Positions 43,492-52,445 of a stretch of DNA of 64,000 bases are shown piece by piece. Numbering within the stretch: the stretch's first letter is position 1; each line of letters begins with the position of its first letter. Source of the DNA: Sphingopyxis sp. Root154. Its GTDB lineage: Bacteria > Pseudomonadota > Alphaproteobacteria > Sphingomonadales > Sphingomonadaceae. The translations under genes and the position numbers were made by a program. The stretch covers positions 1 to 64,000 of the forward strand of contig NZ_LMGI01000001.1 in assembly GCF_001427105.1 (NCBI RefSeq). Direction: 5' to 3'. The notes under the pieces were generated by a model. The model ran no database searches. It saw nothing but the letters and a program-made list of their open reading frames with translations, and was not told the origin of the DNA.

Positions 43492-43720
43492 GTCGAATGT
43501 CACTTGCCAAACCGGAAAACGGCCGGTTCAATGCCACCCGAATAGACTACAATTCCATTGTATCGCACGCCGGTGAGGCCTAAGGAACGCGCGATAAGAA
43601 CTTTCGTAGCTCTCGGTTCTTGATGGCGCTTGACCATCAGGCCTGTTGAGCTGTTCGGAAACTCGCTGGAACGTTTACCTTGGCTTTTGCTATGCAAATA
43701 TTGTCGTCCGGAGATAGACG

Positions 43721-45034
43721 GTGGGGTTGATACATAGCTCTGTCGTGTCCAACCATGCGCACGCACCCTCACGATCGACGGTCTTGGCCCATGGCACGTT
43801 GCAAGTCGCGCTGACGCTGCTGTTTGGAGTGATAGTCCCGCTTCTGGTCTATGGCGTCTTGTATCCGTCGGCGATGGCGGCGCGCGACATCGCGCAATTT
43901 ACGATTACCTTGTCGGCAGGCGCGGCGATTGCGGGGGTCATCGTCCTGACCCGCATGATCCGATATCCGGGGGTGTCACATGCCGGTACCATCCTGCCGG
44001 TCTTTGGTTCAGCCTATGGCATCGTCGTGGCGGCACTGCTAATTTTACGCGAACCATACAGCAACGCGATCCTGTTTCTGTGTTTCACTAGTTCGGTGGC
44101 GGTTCAATATGCGATCGCCGCGATGCTGAAACAGTCGGCCAATCCCGTTCATTATGTCGTGCCTGGCGGCCATGCATCGGCGATTACGCGCCTCCGCGAT
44201 TGCCATTCGCATGTCTGGGCGACTCCCGACGCCCCGCTGCCCGCCGCAGCGATTGTGGTCGCCGATTTACATTACGACCATAATGATGCGTGGGAACGCC
44301 GCATGGCCGAGGCCGCGTTGGAAGGCGTCCCGATCTTTCATTATAAGCAGGTTCTGGAAGCGCTGACCGGTCGCGTCCAGATCGACCATTTGTCGGAAAA
44401 TGTTCTGGGCTCGTTGATCCCCAGCAACAGCTATCACGGTGTGAAACGCGCGGCAGATCTGATCGGCGCGATCATCGCGCTGCCGCTTCTCGCGCCGGTG
44501 TTCCTAATCGCGGTGATTGCTATTAAGCTGGATTCGCCGGGCCCCGTCTTTTTCCGCCAGGACCGCGTCGGCTTTCGCGCAAAGCGTTTCAAGGTGCTCA
44601 AATTCCGGACCATGCGTCCCGCTGACAGCGCGGCGGACGACCGGAGCCGTGACGTTCGCGCAGCGATGACGACCACCGACGACGAACGTATCACGCGCCC
44701 TGGCAAATGGCTGCGCCGAACCCGAATCGACGAACTTCCCCAAGTCTGGAACATCTTGTGCGGCGACATGAGCTGGATCGGTCCGCGACCCGAAGCCTTG
44801 CCTCTGTCCGAATGGTACGGCAGCAAAATCCCATTTTACGCCTATCGCCATATCGTGCGTCCGGGGATCAGCGGTTGGGCGCAGGTCAATCAAGGCCATG
44901 TGACCGAACTTGAGGACATTCATACCAAGCTTCAGTATGATTTTTTCTACGTCAAACATTTTTCGTACTGGATCGACGTCATCATCATCGTTCGCACGAT
45001 TGCCGTCGTTTTTAACGGCTTCGGCGCAAAATAA
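43721..45034 (+). CDS. EPS-initiating polyprenyl-phosphate glycosylphosphotransferase
   Basis: The 437-residue product (GTG start) has four N-terminal membrane helices (about 25-125), a CoA-binding-like cytoplasmic region, a fifth helix (about 247-268) and a C-terminal bacterial sugar transferase domain. Key blocks: KRAADLIGAIIALPLLAPVF, SPGPVFFRQDRVG, KRFKVLKFRTM, DELPQVWNILCGDMSWIGPRP and RPGISGWAQVNQG. This is the WbaP/WcaJ (polyisoprenyl-phosphate hexose-1-phosphate transferase) family, which places the first sugar on undecaprenyl phosphate. The sugar cannot be read from sequence. It opens the intact part of the EPS locus. Confidence 0.93.
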   Translation: MGLIHSSVVSNHAHAPSRSTVLAHGTLQVALTLLFGVIVPLLVYGVLYPSAMAARDIAQFTITLSAGAAIAGVIVLTRMIRYPGVSHAGTILPVFGSAYGIVVAALLILREPYSNAILFLCFTSSVAVQYAIAAMLKQSANPVHYVVPGGHASAITRLRDCHSHVWATPDAPLPAAAIVVADLHYDHNDAWERRMAEAALEGVPIFHYKQVLEALTGRVQIDHLSENVLGSLIPSNSYHGVKRAADLIGAIIALPLLAPVFLIAVIAIKLDSPGPVFFRQDRVGFRAKRFKVLKFRTMRPADSAADDRSRDVRAAMTTTDDERITRPGKWLRRTRIDELPQVWNILCGDMSWIGPRPEALPLSEWYGSKIPFYAYRHIVRPGISGWAQVNQGHVTELEDIHTKLQYDFFYVKHFSYWIDVIIIVRTIAVVFNGFGAK

Positions 45035-45113
45035 TCGGCAACCACCCAGACGCGACAACACTCGCTTCTTCCGGCATAGTTTTCCACAGCAATCGCTAGA
45101 TCCAAAGGCTCCC

Positions 45114-46358
45114 ATGCTTCGTATCGTCGCCATCATAATTGCCACGCTCTCGCTCACCTATGCGGCATGGGCCAATTCGGCGAGCACGCTGTTCAGCAAA
45201 TTTTCGCCGGAGCGCGGTTTGCGGCTGGACCCGGATTCGGCGCAGGCGCTGATGAACATGACCGACAAGGCTGCGGCAAAAAAGACCAAAACCGCTTTTC
45301 TAAAAATCGCGCGCGCAAACAGCATCGCAGCCCTGCGCAGCGAACCATTGTCATCGCGCGCGCTGCGTCAACTCGGTGTCTATTATGCCACGACGGGCGA
45401 CGTCGCGAAGGGACGCAAGTTCGTCCAGATGTCGGCAAAGCTGTCGCACCGCGACACGCCGGGCCAGCTTTGGTTGATGGATGACTATCTGCGGGCCGAT
45501 AAACCGCGGGAGGGGCTGCGGGCGATCGACATCGTCATCCGAACCCAGGCTGAAACACGCGATGCGGCCTATGCCGCGCTTGGCACCGCGCTTGCCGACG
45601 CCGAATTCCGGAAAGTCTTCATTCCCTACGTCCGGAATCAGCCGCCTTGGCTGAAGCCATTCATTCAATATAACGTCAGGCTGCAGCGGCCCGAGTTTCT
45701 GTCGCGGACCTTGATTCAGATGATGCCGCTGTCGCCGGGCGTACTCGATGAGCCAACCGCAAGCGAGTTGCTCGGCGCGCTGGTTGATCGCGGACCAATT
45801 GAAGACGCACGCCTGCTCTATCTGAAACTGCCCGGCACAAGCGCCAGAACACTTACGTCGATCTCTTTTGGCCGTCCCTCCAATACTTTCAGCTTTCCAC
45901 CCTTCGGGTGGGAGACGATGAACCACGGTGATGTTCAGGGATTTGGCGACGTCGAGGACGGCAACGTCAGCATCGAAGGCTTAGCCATTCCCGGTCGCAG
46001 CGGCATTGCCGCCCGCAAATTACTTTTCCTGCGCCCCGGGACCTATCGCTGGACCGGCGAAGCCGATCTCAGCGGGATGAACGGCGGCGGATCGGTCAGC
46101 GTCAACCTGCTGTGCAACAAAGGACCAGGTCAATGGAACCGTTCGTCGAGCACGACAATCAAGGCGCGCGAAAACCAGTTCCTGTTCGCGGTGAACCCAT
46201 CCTGCCCGGCCCAATTGCTGACTATCGATATTTCGGGCGCTGACACTCAGGTCGACGCGGCCATGCGGATCACCGATATGAAGCTTGTTCCCGCCAAAAA
46301 TGTGTCGATCAAGACGGCGCCCGCTGCGAAATCGGAATCGCCGGCAAACGGCTCTTAA
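45114..46358 (+). CDS. Exported protein of the EPS locus, unknown function
   Basis: From ATG 45114 the product has 414 residues. A signal peptide or anchor (residues 1-20; IVAIIIATLSLTYAAWA) is followed by helical TPR-like repeats (about 35-240; ALRQLGVYYATTGDVAKGRKF, AAYAALGTALADAEF). A C-terminal beta domain (about 265-400) follows, with FPPFGWETMNHGDV and LLFLRPGTYRWTGEADLSGM, which resembles a carbohydrate-binding jelly roll. I know no named family. It follows the initiating transferase by 79 bases and overlaps the convergent wbuC stop by four bases. A role in EPS chain handling in the periplasm is inferred from position only. Confidence 0.72.
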   Translation: MLRIVAIIIATLSLTYAAWANSASTLFSKFSPERGLRLDPDSAQALMNMTDKAAAKKTKTAFLKIARANSIAALRSEPLSSRALRQLGVYYATTGDVAKGRKFVQMSAKLSHRDTPGQLWLMDDYLRADKPREGLRAIDIVIRTQAETRDAAYAALGTALADAEFRKVFIPYVRNQPPWLKPFIQYNVRLQRPEFLSRTLIQMMPLSPGVLDEPTASELLGALVDRGPIEDARLLYLKLPGTSARTLTSISFGRPSNTFSFPPFGWETMNHGDVQGFGDVEDGNVSIEGLAIPGRSGIAARKLLFLRPGTYRWTGEADLSGMNGGGSVSVNLLCNKGPGQWNRSSSTTIKARENQFLFAVNPSCPAQLLTIDISGADTQVDAAMRITDMKLVPAKNVSIKTAPAAKSESPANGS

Positions 46359-46822
46359 TCGAACAGTCGCTGCAGCGACTGCAGATATGCCCCCGCACCC
46401 GGTGCCGTTTCGTCGACGGCCCAGGGCGCCGGCTCCTTGGCCGCCGCGGGATCAAACGGTCCAGCTTTGGTTTCGAGCAAAACCGCCGATCCGCTGAGCG
46501 CCACAATGCTGTGCCACTCGCCCGGCTCGATGATCACTGCGGGACAGTCGCCTCCCGCGACAAGGCGGATGCGACTGGTGATCCCACCCACAGCATCGAA
46601 GATCAGGCAGCCCATATCGCCCCGCAAGGCAATCAGCGTTTCTTCCTTTGGATCGGCGGCATGGCGGTGCGGGCGAATATAGCTGTCGTGCCACAGAAAA
46701 TTGAGCAGACGCTGGCAGGGGTCGCTATAATCGGCATGCAGATTATGGTGCTGGCGCCGCCGCGTCGACTTCGCCGCCTGCCGGCCAATGTCGGCGATCA
46801 GTTCCTCGTCGATCGACTTCAT
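46355..46822 (-). CDS. wbuC: WbuC family cupin-fold protein
   Basis: The 155-residue product has an N-terminal helix (IDEELIADIGRQAA) and R-RQHHNLHADYSDPCQRLLNF, then a cupin barrel with SYIRPHRHAADPKEETLIALRG. The His-x-His and Glu form the first metal motif, and EPGEWHSIVAL the second. WbuC is a small cupin of unknown activity, encoded at the end of FucNAc operons such as that of E. coli O26. Here too it follows the wbuB-like gene, overlapping by four bases. This conserved order is the strongest evidence. Confidence 0.88.
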   Translation of the reverse strand: MKSIDEELIADIGRQAAKSTRRRQHHNLHADYSDPCQRLLNFLWHDSYIRPHRHAADPKEETLIALRGDMGCLIFDAVGGITSRIRLVAGGDCPAVIIEPGEWHSIVALSGSAVLLETKAGPFDPAAAKEPAPWAVDETAPGAGAYLQSLQRLFD

Positions 46823-48015
46823 CGCTGCGTCACCGCGTCGAGGATCTGACCGACCGCCGCGCGCGCCGAGAAGAGCTCGTTCGACAAGGCGCGGCAACGA
46901 TCGGCAATCGCCGGGTCGGCAAGCTCGCGCTCGATCAATGCACTCGCCAGGCCCGGCAGATCGGCGCCGTCGGCGGCCACCGACACGCGCCCGACATTCC
47001 GCGTTTCGACCATCTTCTGCAGGTCGTTGCCGTCGTTGATGCTGGCGAGAACCGGCAGGCCTGCTTGCATATAGGTCAGGAATTTCCCCGGAATATTGTG
47101 GGTGCGGTGCCGGCTGTCGAGGCAGATCAGGCCCACATTGCATTGGGAATAGAGGCCCGGAATCTCGTCGGGACTGATTTCGTCGTGAAAGAGGATGGTG
47201 TCGGGGCTGCGCTCCGCCGCCAATTGGCTCAGCCGATCCGCCTCGCTGCCGCGTCCGACAAACAGAAAGCCGATATCATCGCGGTCTCGCATCGCAACGG
47301 CGCAATCGAGGAGCTTGTCCATCTGCTGTGCCACACCCATGTTGCCGGCGTAAACAAAGATCCGGCGGCCCGCGAGTTTCGTCGCCTCAAGATCGATGCT
47401 GCATCCCCGATCAGGGGCGTCGCCCAGCCAGTTCTGCAGGACTTCGAGCTGACATTCGGAGTGCGCCGCGCGAAAATCGTCAAAGAAGCTGAGGTTGCCC
47501 GGCGTCTGCACACCAATCACATCTGCACTGCGATATTGATAGCGCGCCACTTGGTCCAGCAACTGGAACGCCGGACCGCGCGAGATCAGCCCCATATCGG
47601 CGGCCCACTGCGGAAAAATATCGCGAATGATCAGGTAGGAGGCACAATTGTTGCGCCGTTTCAGCCAGCGAACGATCGGGCCGAGGAATATCGTCGGCGA
47701 ATACCAAATGACGGCATCGTACGGGCGGCCCGCGATCGGCGACTTGCGATAATTTCGCTTCATCGCGAACGGCATCAGGAACTCGCCCGCCATGCGCCGG
47801 ACATAACCGACATCCTTAGTTTTTGGTGATCGCAGGCGCGCGATGGTGACGCCATCCTGCTCGTCGATGCGAAAGGCGGACTTCAGGTCGGGGCTGGCGA
47901 CGAGCACCGTTGTTTGATGTCCCTGCCGGACAAACTCGCGCGACAGGTCGCGCAACTGCACGGCGCCCGACGACCTGAGCGGCGGAAAGACATCGGCAAC
48001 GATCGCAACGCGCAT
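46819..48015 (-). CDS. wbuB: Glycosyltransferase family 4, WbuB-like (L-FucNAc transferase)
   Basis: The 398-residue product is a GT-B glycosyltransferase. The N-terminal domain starts VAIVADVFPPLRSSGAVQLRDLSREF; the C-terminal domain has GRRIFVYAGNMGVAQQMDKLL, FVGRGSEADRL and IPGLYSQCNVGLICLDS. H-NIPGKFLTYMQAGLPVLASI holds the donor-binding region. It lies directly after fnlC and before wbuC, the position of WbuB in E. coli O26, so transfer of L-FucNAc onto the lipid-linked unit is likely. The donor is inferred from context. Confidence 0.85.
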   Translation of the reverse strand: MRVAIVADVFPPLRSSGAVQLRDLSREFVRQGHQTTVLVASPDLKSAFRIDEQDGVTIARLRSPKTKDVGYVRRMAGEFLMPFAMKRNYRKSPIAGRPYDAVIWYSPTIFLGPIVRWLKRRNNCASYLIIRDIFPQWAADMGLISRGPAFQLLDQVARYQYRSADVIGVQTPGNLSFFDDFRAAHSECQLEVLQNWLGDAPDRGCSIDLEATKLAGRRIFVYAGNMGVAQQMDKLLDCAVAMRDRDDIGFLFVGRGSEADRLSQLAAERSPDTILFHDEISPDEIPGLYSQCNVGLICLDSRHRTHNIPGKFLTYMQAGLPVLASINDGNDLQKMVETRNVGRVSVAADGADLPGLASALIERELADPAIADRCRALSNELFSARAAVGQILDAVTQR

Positions 48016-48025
48016 GGGCTGGCGA

Positions 48026-49156
48026 TCAATATGTCTTCCACACGATGCGATTCACATAATCGACATAGCTGTGGAGGATGCGGACGACCTTGTCCGAGAC
48101 GTTGGGCATTGCATAATCGCCGACAAGCCGGATCAACCGGTCGTCGCCGCGTGGCTGGTCGGCGAGGATATCAAGTCCCTGAAGTACGCGTGCGGGGTAC
48201 AGGCCGACCATCATCGCCGCGGCTTCCTCCATGCCTTCGGGGCGCTCATGCGCTTCGCGGATGTTGAGCGCGGGAAAGTTGAGGATCGAGGCTTCTTCGT
48301 TGATCGTCCCGCTATCCGACAGCACTGCGCGCGCCGACATTTGCAGCTGGTTATAATCAGAAAAACCGAGCGGCTTCAGCAAGCGAACCCGCTCGCCGAA
48401 CTGCACGCCCGCGGCGTCGATGCGTTTTTGCGTGCGCGGGTGGGTCGACACGATCACCGGCAGGCCAAATTTCGCGACGACCGCATTCAGCGTCTCGACC
48501 AGCCGCCCAAAGCTGGCGTCGGGTTCGATATTTTCCTCGCGATGGGCGCTGACCAGGAAATACTCCCCTGCCCGCAGCCCGTGCCGGTCGAGAACGTCCG
48601 ACCCGTCGATCTTCGCGCGATAATGGCTCAGAACCTCAAACATTGGGCTGCCGGTCTTGATCACCATGTCGGGCGGCAGTCCTTCACGCAGCAGATATTC
48701 GCGCGCTATGTCGCTGTAGGTCATGTTGATGTCGGCAGTATGGTCGACGATCCGCCGATTGATCTCCTCGGGCACGCGCTGGTCGAAACAGCGATTGCCG
48801 GCCTCCATGTGAAAGGTCGGGACCTTGCGCCGCTTGGCGGGGATGACCGCGGTGCAGCTGTTGGTGTCGCCGAGCACTAACAGCGCGTCGGGGCGTTCTT
48901 GTTCGAGCAGCTTGTCGACCGCGATGATCACCCGTCCGATCGTTTCGGCACCGCTGGCCCCCGCCGCCTCTAGGAAATGGTCGGGCTTGCGGATGCCGAG
49001 ATCGTCGAAGAAAATCCCGTTCAGTTCATAATCATAGTTCTGGCCTGTGTGGACCAGTGTGTGATCGCAATATTGATCGAGCTTCGCGAGCACGCGCGAC
49101 AGGCGGATGATTTCGGGCCGCGTTCCGACGACGGTCATTACCTTCAGCTTGGTCAT
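48026..49156 (-). CDS. fnlC: UDP-N-acetyl-L-fucosamine synthase (non-hydrolysing C2 epimerase)
   Basis: The 376-residue product belongs to the WecB-like UDP-HexNAc 2-epimerases: VVGTRPEIIRLSRVLAKL, HTGQNYDYELNGIFFDDLGI, DTNSCTAVIPAKRR, HMEAGNRCFDQRVPEEINRR, HPRTQKRI and LSDSGTINEEASIL. The variants HMEAGNRCFDQRVPEE and GMEEAAAMMVG fit the FnlC/WbjD/CapG branch, which acts last in the route from UDP-GlcNAc to UDP-L-FucNAc. The order fnlA-fnlB-fnlC confirms this. The gap to fnlB is four bases. Confidence 0.92.
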   Translation of the reverse strand: MTKLKVMTVVGTRPEIIRLSRVLAKLDQYCDHTLVHTGQNYDYELNGIFFDDLGIRKPDHFLEAAGASGAETIGRVIIAVDKLLEQERPDALLVLGDTNSCTAVIPAKRRKVPTFHMEAGNRCFDQRVPEEINRRIVDHTADINMTYSDIAREYLLREGLPPDMVIKTGSPMFEVLSHYRAKIDGSDVLDRHGLRAGEYFLVSAHREENIEPDASFGRLVETLNAVVAKFGLPVIVSTHPRTQKRIDAAGVQFGERVRLLKPLGFSDYNQLQMSARAVLSDSGTINEEASILNFPALNIREAHERPEGMEEAAAMMVGLYPARVLQGLDILADQPRGDDRLIRLVGDYAMPNVSDKVVRILHSYVDYVNRIVWKTY

Positions 49157-49160
49157 GGCT

Positions 49161-50267
49161 TCAGACGCTCCGCGCTATGGTGTCGGGACGATCGCGATCG
49201 AATATCTCGTTCGCCCACAGCATGACGACCATTTCGTCGTCGCCGACATTGGTGATGTCGTGGCTCCAGCCGGGGACTGTCTCGACGATCCGCGGTTCTT
49301 CGCCCGATGTGTCCAGCGCGAAAAACTCGTCGGTCAGGATGTGGCGAAAACCAAAGCGCGCGCGCCCCTTGATGACCAGGAATTTTTCGGTCTTGCTATG
49401 ATGATAATGGCCGCCGCGGGTGATGCCGGGGTGCGCCGTGAAGAAGGAGAATTGCCCGCTGTCGGGGGTCTTCAACATCTCGACAAAGACACCGCGTGCG
49501 TCACCATGCACCGGCACCGCATAGCTGAACGCCTCGGTCGGCAGATAGCTGACATAGGTCGAATAAAGCGCGCGGACCAACCCCGTTCCCACGCGCTCGG
49601 TCGTCAGCGTGGCGCGGCTGTCGTGAAAGGCGCGGATCAGGTCGGCGACTTCGCCCACGGTGGTCTGATAGACCGGGTCGACCGCGCCCCAATGCAGTCC
49701 CGGCGACGCGGTGCGAAGCGTCGCCAGCATCGTCTCAACCACATCGTCGACATAAACGAGCGTGAGCGGCGCGGCGGGATCGTCGACCCGGATCGCCTCG
49801 CCGCGGGCGATGTTGTGACAGAAGGTCGCGACGGCCGAATTATAGTGGGGCCGGCACCATTTGCCAAACACATTGGGTAGCCGAAAGATCGTGCAGTTCT
49901 GCCCCGGCACCTCGGCCAGACGTGCGATGGCCTCTTCGCCCGCGCGCTTGCTGTCGCCATAGGGATTGTCGCGTTCAGCCTGGATCGACGAGGCGAACAG
50001 CAAGGGGATGGGGCGCGCCGCCGCGCGCACCGCGTCGCACAGGCTCGCGGTCAGGTCGCCGTTCACCTGCATGAAGGCGGCGGGGTCGGCGGGTCGGTTT
50101 TCGCCCGCGAGATGGACGATCGCGTCGGCAGCGGCGACCTTAGCTGACAACGATACCGCGTCGTCGGCGCGCGTGAAACAATCGAACTCAAACCCCTGCT
50201 CTTCGGCCAGTCGGACCAGCAATGTCTTGCCAATGAAGCCACTGGCACCCGTCACCAATATTTTCAT
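49161..50267 (-). CDS. fnlB: UDP-L-FucNAc pathway reductase/epimerase FnlB (CapF/WbjC)
   Basis: The 368-residue product is the two-domain CapF type. The N-terminal short-chain dehydrogenase has TGASGFIGKTLL at 6-17, HLAGENRP and SKRAGEEA with its catalytic Lys. The C-terminal cupin (about 245-368) has GITRGGHYHHSKTEKFLVI and PGWSHDITNVGDDEMVVMLWANE. The cupin part epimerises C3 and the SDR part reduces C4 of the sugar made by FnlA. It starts one base after the fnlA stop. Length and domain order are those of the family. Confidence 0.93.
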   Translation of the reverse strand: MKILVTGASGFIGKTLLVRLAEEQGFEFDCFTRADDAVSLSAKVAAADAIVHLAGENRPADPAAFMQVNGDLTASLCDAVRAAARPIPLLFASSIQAERDNPYGDSKRAGEEAIARLAEVPGQNCTIFRLPNVFGKWCRPHYNSAVATFCHNIARGEAIRVDDPAAPLTLVYVDDVVETMLATLRTASPGLHWGAVDPVYQTTVGEVADLIRAFHDSRATLTTERVGTGLVRALYSTYVSYLPTEAFSYAVPVHGDARGVFVEMLKTPDSGQFSFFTAHPGITRGGHYHHSKTEKFLVIKGRARFGFRHILTDEFFALDTSGEEPRIVETVPGWSHDITNVGDDEMVVMLWANEIFDRDRPDTIARSV

Positions 50268-50268
50268 G

Positions 50269-51309
50269 TCACTCCTCGGGCGCGATGCTGTCGCCGCGCG
50301 CCATTGCCTGCATGAAGGGAAGCTTCAGCAATAGCGCCGTCATGCCCTCTGCGTCGAGGCGCGTCGTGTTGTGCGAATTATATTCCTCGGCCTGCGAAAT
50401 CTTCTTTTCGCCCTGCTCGACATATTTGCCATAGTTGAGATCGCGAAGATCGGGCGGAACGCGGAAATAGTCACCCAGATTCTCCGCCGCCGCCATCTCC
50501 TCGCGGCTCAGCAGCACCTCAAACAGCTTCTCGCCGTGACGTGTGCCGATCTCGTTGATCGGATGTTCGGGGACGCCGATCAGCTTGCACATCGCCTGGG
50601 CCAGCGCCGCGATGGTCGCGGCGGGCGCCTTCTGAACAAAGATGTCGCCCGGATTGCCATTCTGAAACGCGTACAGGACCAGCTCCACGGCATCGTCGAG
50701 CGTCATCATGAAGCGCGTCATATGCGGGTCGGTAATGGTTATCGGTGTGCCGGCGCGGATCTGATCGGCGAACAGCGGAATCACCGATCCGCGCGAGGCC
50801 ATGACATTGCCGTAGCGCGTCGCACAGATGATCGTCTTGTCGCTGCTGCGCGATTTGGCGACGGCGACCTTTTCCATCATCGCCTTGGAAATGCCCATCG
50901 CGTTGATCGGATAGACCGCCTTGTCCGTGCTGAGGCAGATGACGCGCTTCACGCCGTTGTTGATTGCCGCCTCGAGGACATTCTCGGTCCCCAGCACGTT
51001 GGTCTTAACCGCTTCGAGCGGGTGGAACTCGCACGATGGAACTTGCTTCAACGCCGCCGCGTGAAAGATGAAATCGACCCCGCGAACGACATTGACGACC
51101 GACCCATAATCACGGACGTCGCCGATATAGAATTTCAGCTTCGGATTGTCGAAGCGCTTGCGCATGTCATCCTGCTTCTTCTCGTCGCGGCTGAAGATGC
51201 GGATTTCGGCGATTTCGGAATCGAGGAAGCGGCGCAGCACGGCATTGCCGAACGAGCCCGTGCCGCCGGTGACCAGCAGCGTGCGGCCTTCAAACAAGTT
51301 ACGCGTCAT
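50269..51309 (-). CDS. fnlA: UDP-GlcNAc 4,6-dehydratase (inverting) FnlA
   Basis: I choose ATG 51309 (GGAG seven bases upstream) rather than the in-frame ATG 51330. The 346-residue product is a FlaA1/CapE-type SDR: TGGTGSFGNAVLRRFL, IFSRDEKKQDDMRKRF, YIGDVRDYGSVV, FHAAALKQVPSCEFHPLEAVKTN (in part) and STDKAVYPINAMGISKAMME. The Tyr of Y-x3-K is replaced by Met, as is usual in this inverting class. The DPHMTRFMMTLDDAVELVLYA and HGEKLFEVLL blocks are also present. It makes the 4-keto-6-deoxy sugar that starts UDP-L-FucNAc synthesis. Confidence 0.93.
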   Translation of the reverse strand: MTRNLFEGRTLLVTGGTGSFGNAVLRRFLDSEIAEIRIFSRDEKKQDDMRKRFDNPKLKFYIGDVRDYGSVVNVVRGVDFIFHAAALKQVPSCEFHPLEAVKTNVLGTENVLEAAINNGVKRVICLSTDKAVYPINAMGISKAMMEKVAVAKSRSSDKTIICATRYGNVMASRGSVIPLFADQIRAGTPITITDPHMTRFMMTLDDAVELVLYAFQNGNPGDIFVQKAPAATIAALAQAMCKLIGVPEHPINEIGTRHGEKLFEVLLSREEMAAAENLGDYFRVPPDLRDLNYGKYVEQGEKKISQAEEYNSHNTTRLDAEGMTALLLKLPFMQAMARGDSIAPEE

Positions 51310-51442
51310 TCCATACTCCGTGGTCGTCATGTGGCCGCATCGGATGCGGCGCTGCCCTGCCTAGCGCTTCTCCGCGCGCTGGACCAATACTCCGGCCACG
51401 AAACATTCGTTCGCGACCGCTCCGATCATCTCTACATCTGGA

Positions 51443-52189
51443 TCAGTTTCTCGATATCGACGAGGCCGCCTGCGTGGGCGTCAGAATGAAACTGTCGCGC
51501 CGGATCGCCTTTATCAACAGCAGTCGCAGCGGGAGCTTCACCGGTTCGTCTGCGCCGATCCGGACGGCCTCGACCTTGAACCCAGCCTCGCGAAACAATG
51601 ATATCCACTCAGCATGTGCGCGAAACCGGACCCCGACGCCGAAGGTATTCGCACGAAAGGCGGGGATGAACCGCGCGGCAAAACCCGCCATCGCCGACAG
51701 CAGCTGGCTGGAGGTTATCGCGTAGATCAACCGTCCGCTGACCGTTTCGACAAAGGATTCATATATATATTCATTGACGAAAACCGGAGTATCTCCGCCA
51801 TTCCACGCAGCCAATGCCGCTATTTGCAGCGAGCGGGTACGCGTCTCGCCCCTCCCGACCAGGTGATGCAGGATCAGGTTGAAGCAGACGCAACCCTCAT
51901 CGCCAGAAACAGGGGGGGTGAGCGCGTCGCCCAGTTGCGCCGGAACCGCGCGCGCTATGCACTGCGCGACAGATTCAGGGTCCATATCGACTACCCGTAC
52001 CGGATAGCCGAACACTGCACGGATGCGCTCTGCAAAATAGCCGACGCCGCCACCGATATCGACGACGACACCATTATCAAGCGGGCTGGCCAGTTCTCCG
52101 AAATCGCGGGCTTGATCCTGAACGAACTCGTCATGGTAGAATTCGGCGACTTGGCCTGGAGAAAGTTTCTGTTGAAGTTCCATAGTCAT
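51443..52189 (-). CDS. Class I SAM-dependent methyltransferase in the FucNAc operon
   Basis: The 248-residue product has a clear SAM loop VVVDIGGGVGYFAERI at about 41-56, the acidic ribose-binding end of strand 2 (VRVVDMDPESV) and LILHHLVG in the motif IV region. The C-terminal half is hydrophobic and may dock to a lipid-linked or sugar substrate. It heads the leftward run that continues into fnlA after 112 bases (133 with the fnlA start used here). The substrate is unknown; methylation of a sugar of the repeat unit or chain-end capping are possibilities. Confidence 0.82.
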   Translation of the reverse strand: MTMELQQKLSPGQVAEFYHDEFVQDQARDFGELASPLDNGVVVDIGGGVGYFAERIRAVFGYPVRVVDMDPESVAQCIARAVPAQLGDALTPPVSGDEGCVCFNLILHHLVGRGETRTRSLQIAALAAWNGGDTPVFVNEYIYESFVETVSGRLIYAITSSQLLSAMAGFAARFIPAFRANTFGVGVRFRAHAEWISLFREAGFKVEAVRIGADEPVKLPLRLLLIKAIRRDSFILTPTQAASSISRN

Positions 52190-52445
52190 CGCCGAAAATG
52201 ATCCTATCGAAAAGTCATGACTCGCACGCTCGCCGAGCGCGGTGCATAGGGAAGCCCAAGGTCAAAAGGAAGCAATAACGACGATAATTTTGCCGTTTGG
52301 AAATTGGTCTCACGAGGCGATGGTATGGATTTCTATTATCGCAGGAGGGACTTATCGGGCAAGTTCTACACCACAGCGCCCAAACCCCACACGCCATTCA
52401 AAGCTAAAGCGATCGCAGGCTTCGGTCGCAACGGACGGAGAAATT
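52190..52445. other. Divergent promoter region
   Basis: The 256 bases between the leftward methyltransferase-fnl operon and the rightward beta-helix gene show no gene. They should hold both promoters; an A+T-rich patch around 52270-52310 is the best candidate, but I could not define -35/-10 boxes with confidence. Confidence 0.4.
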
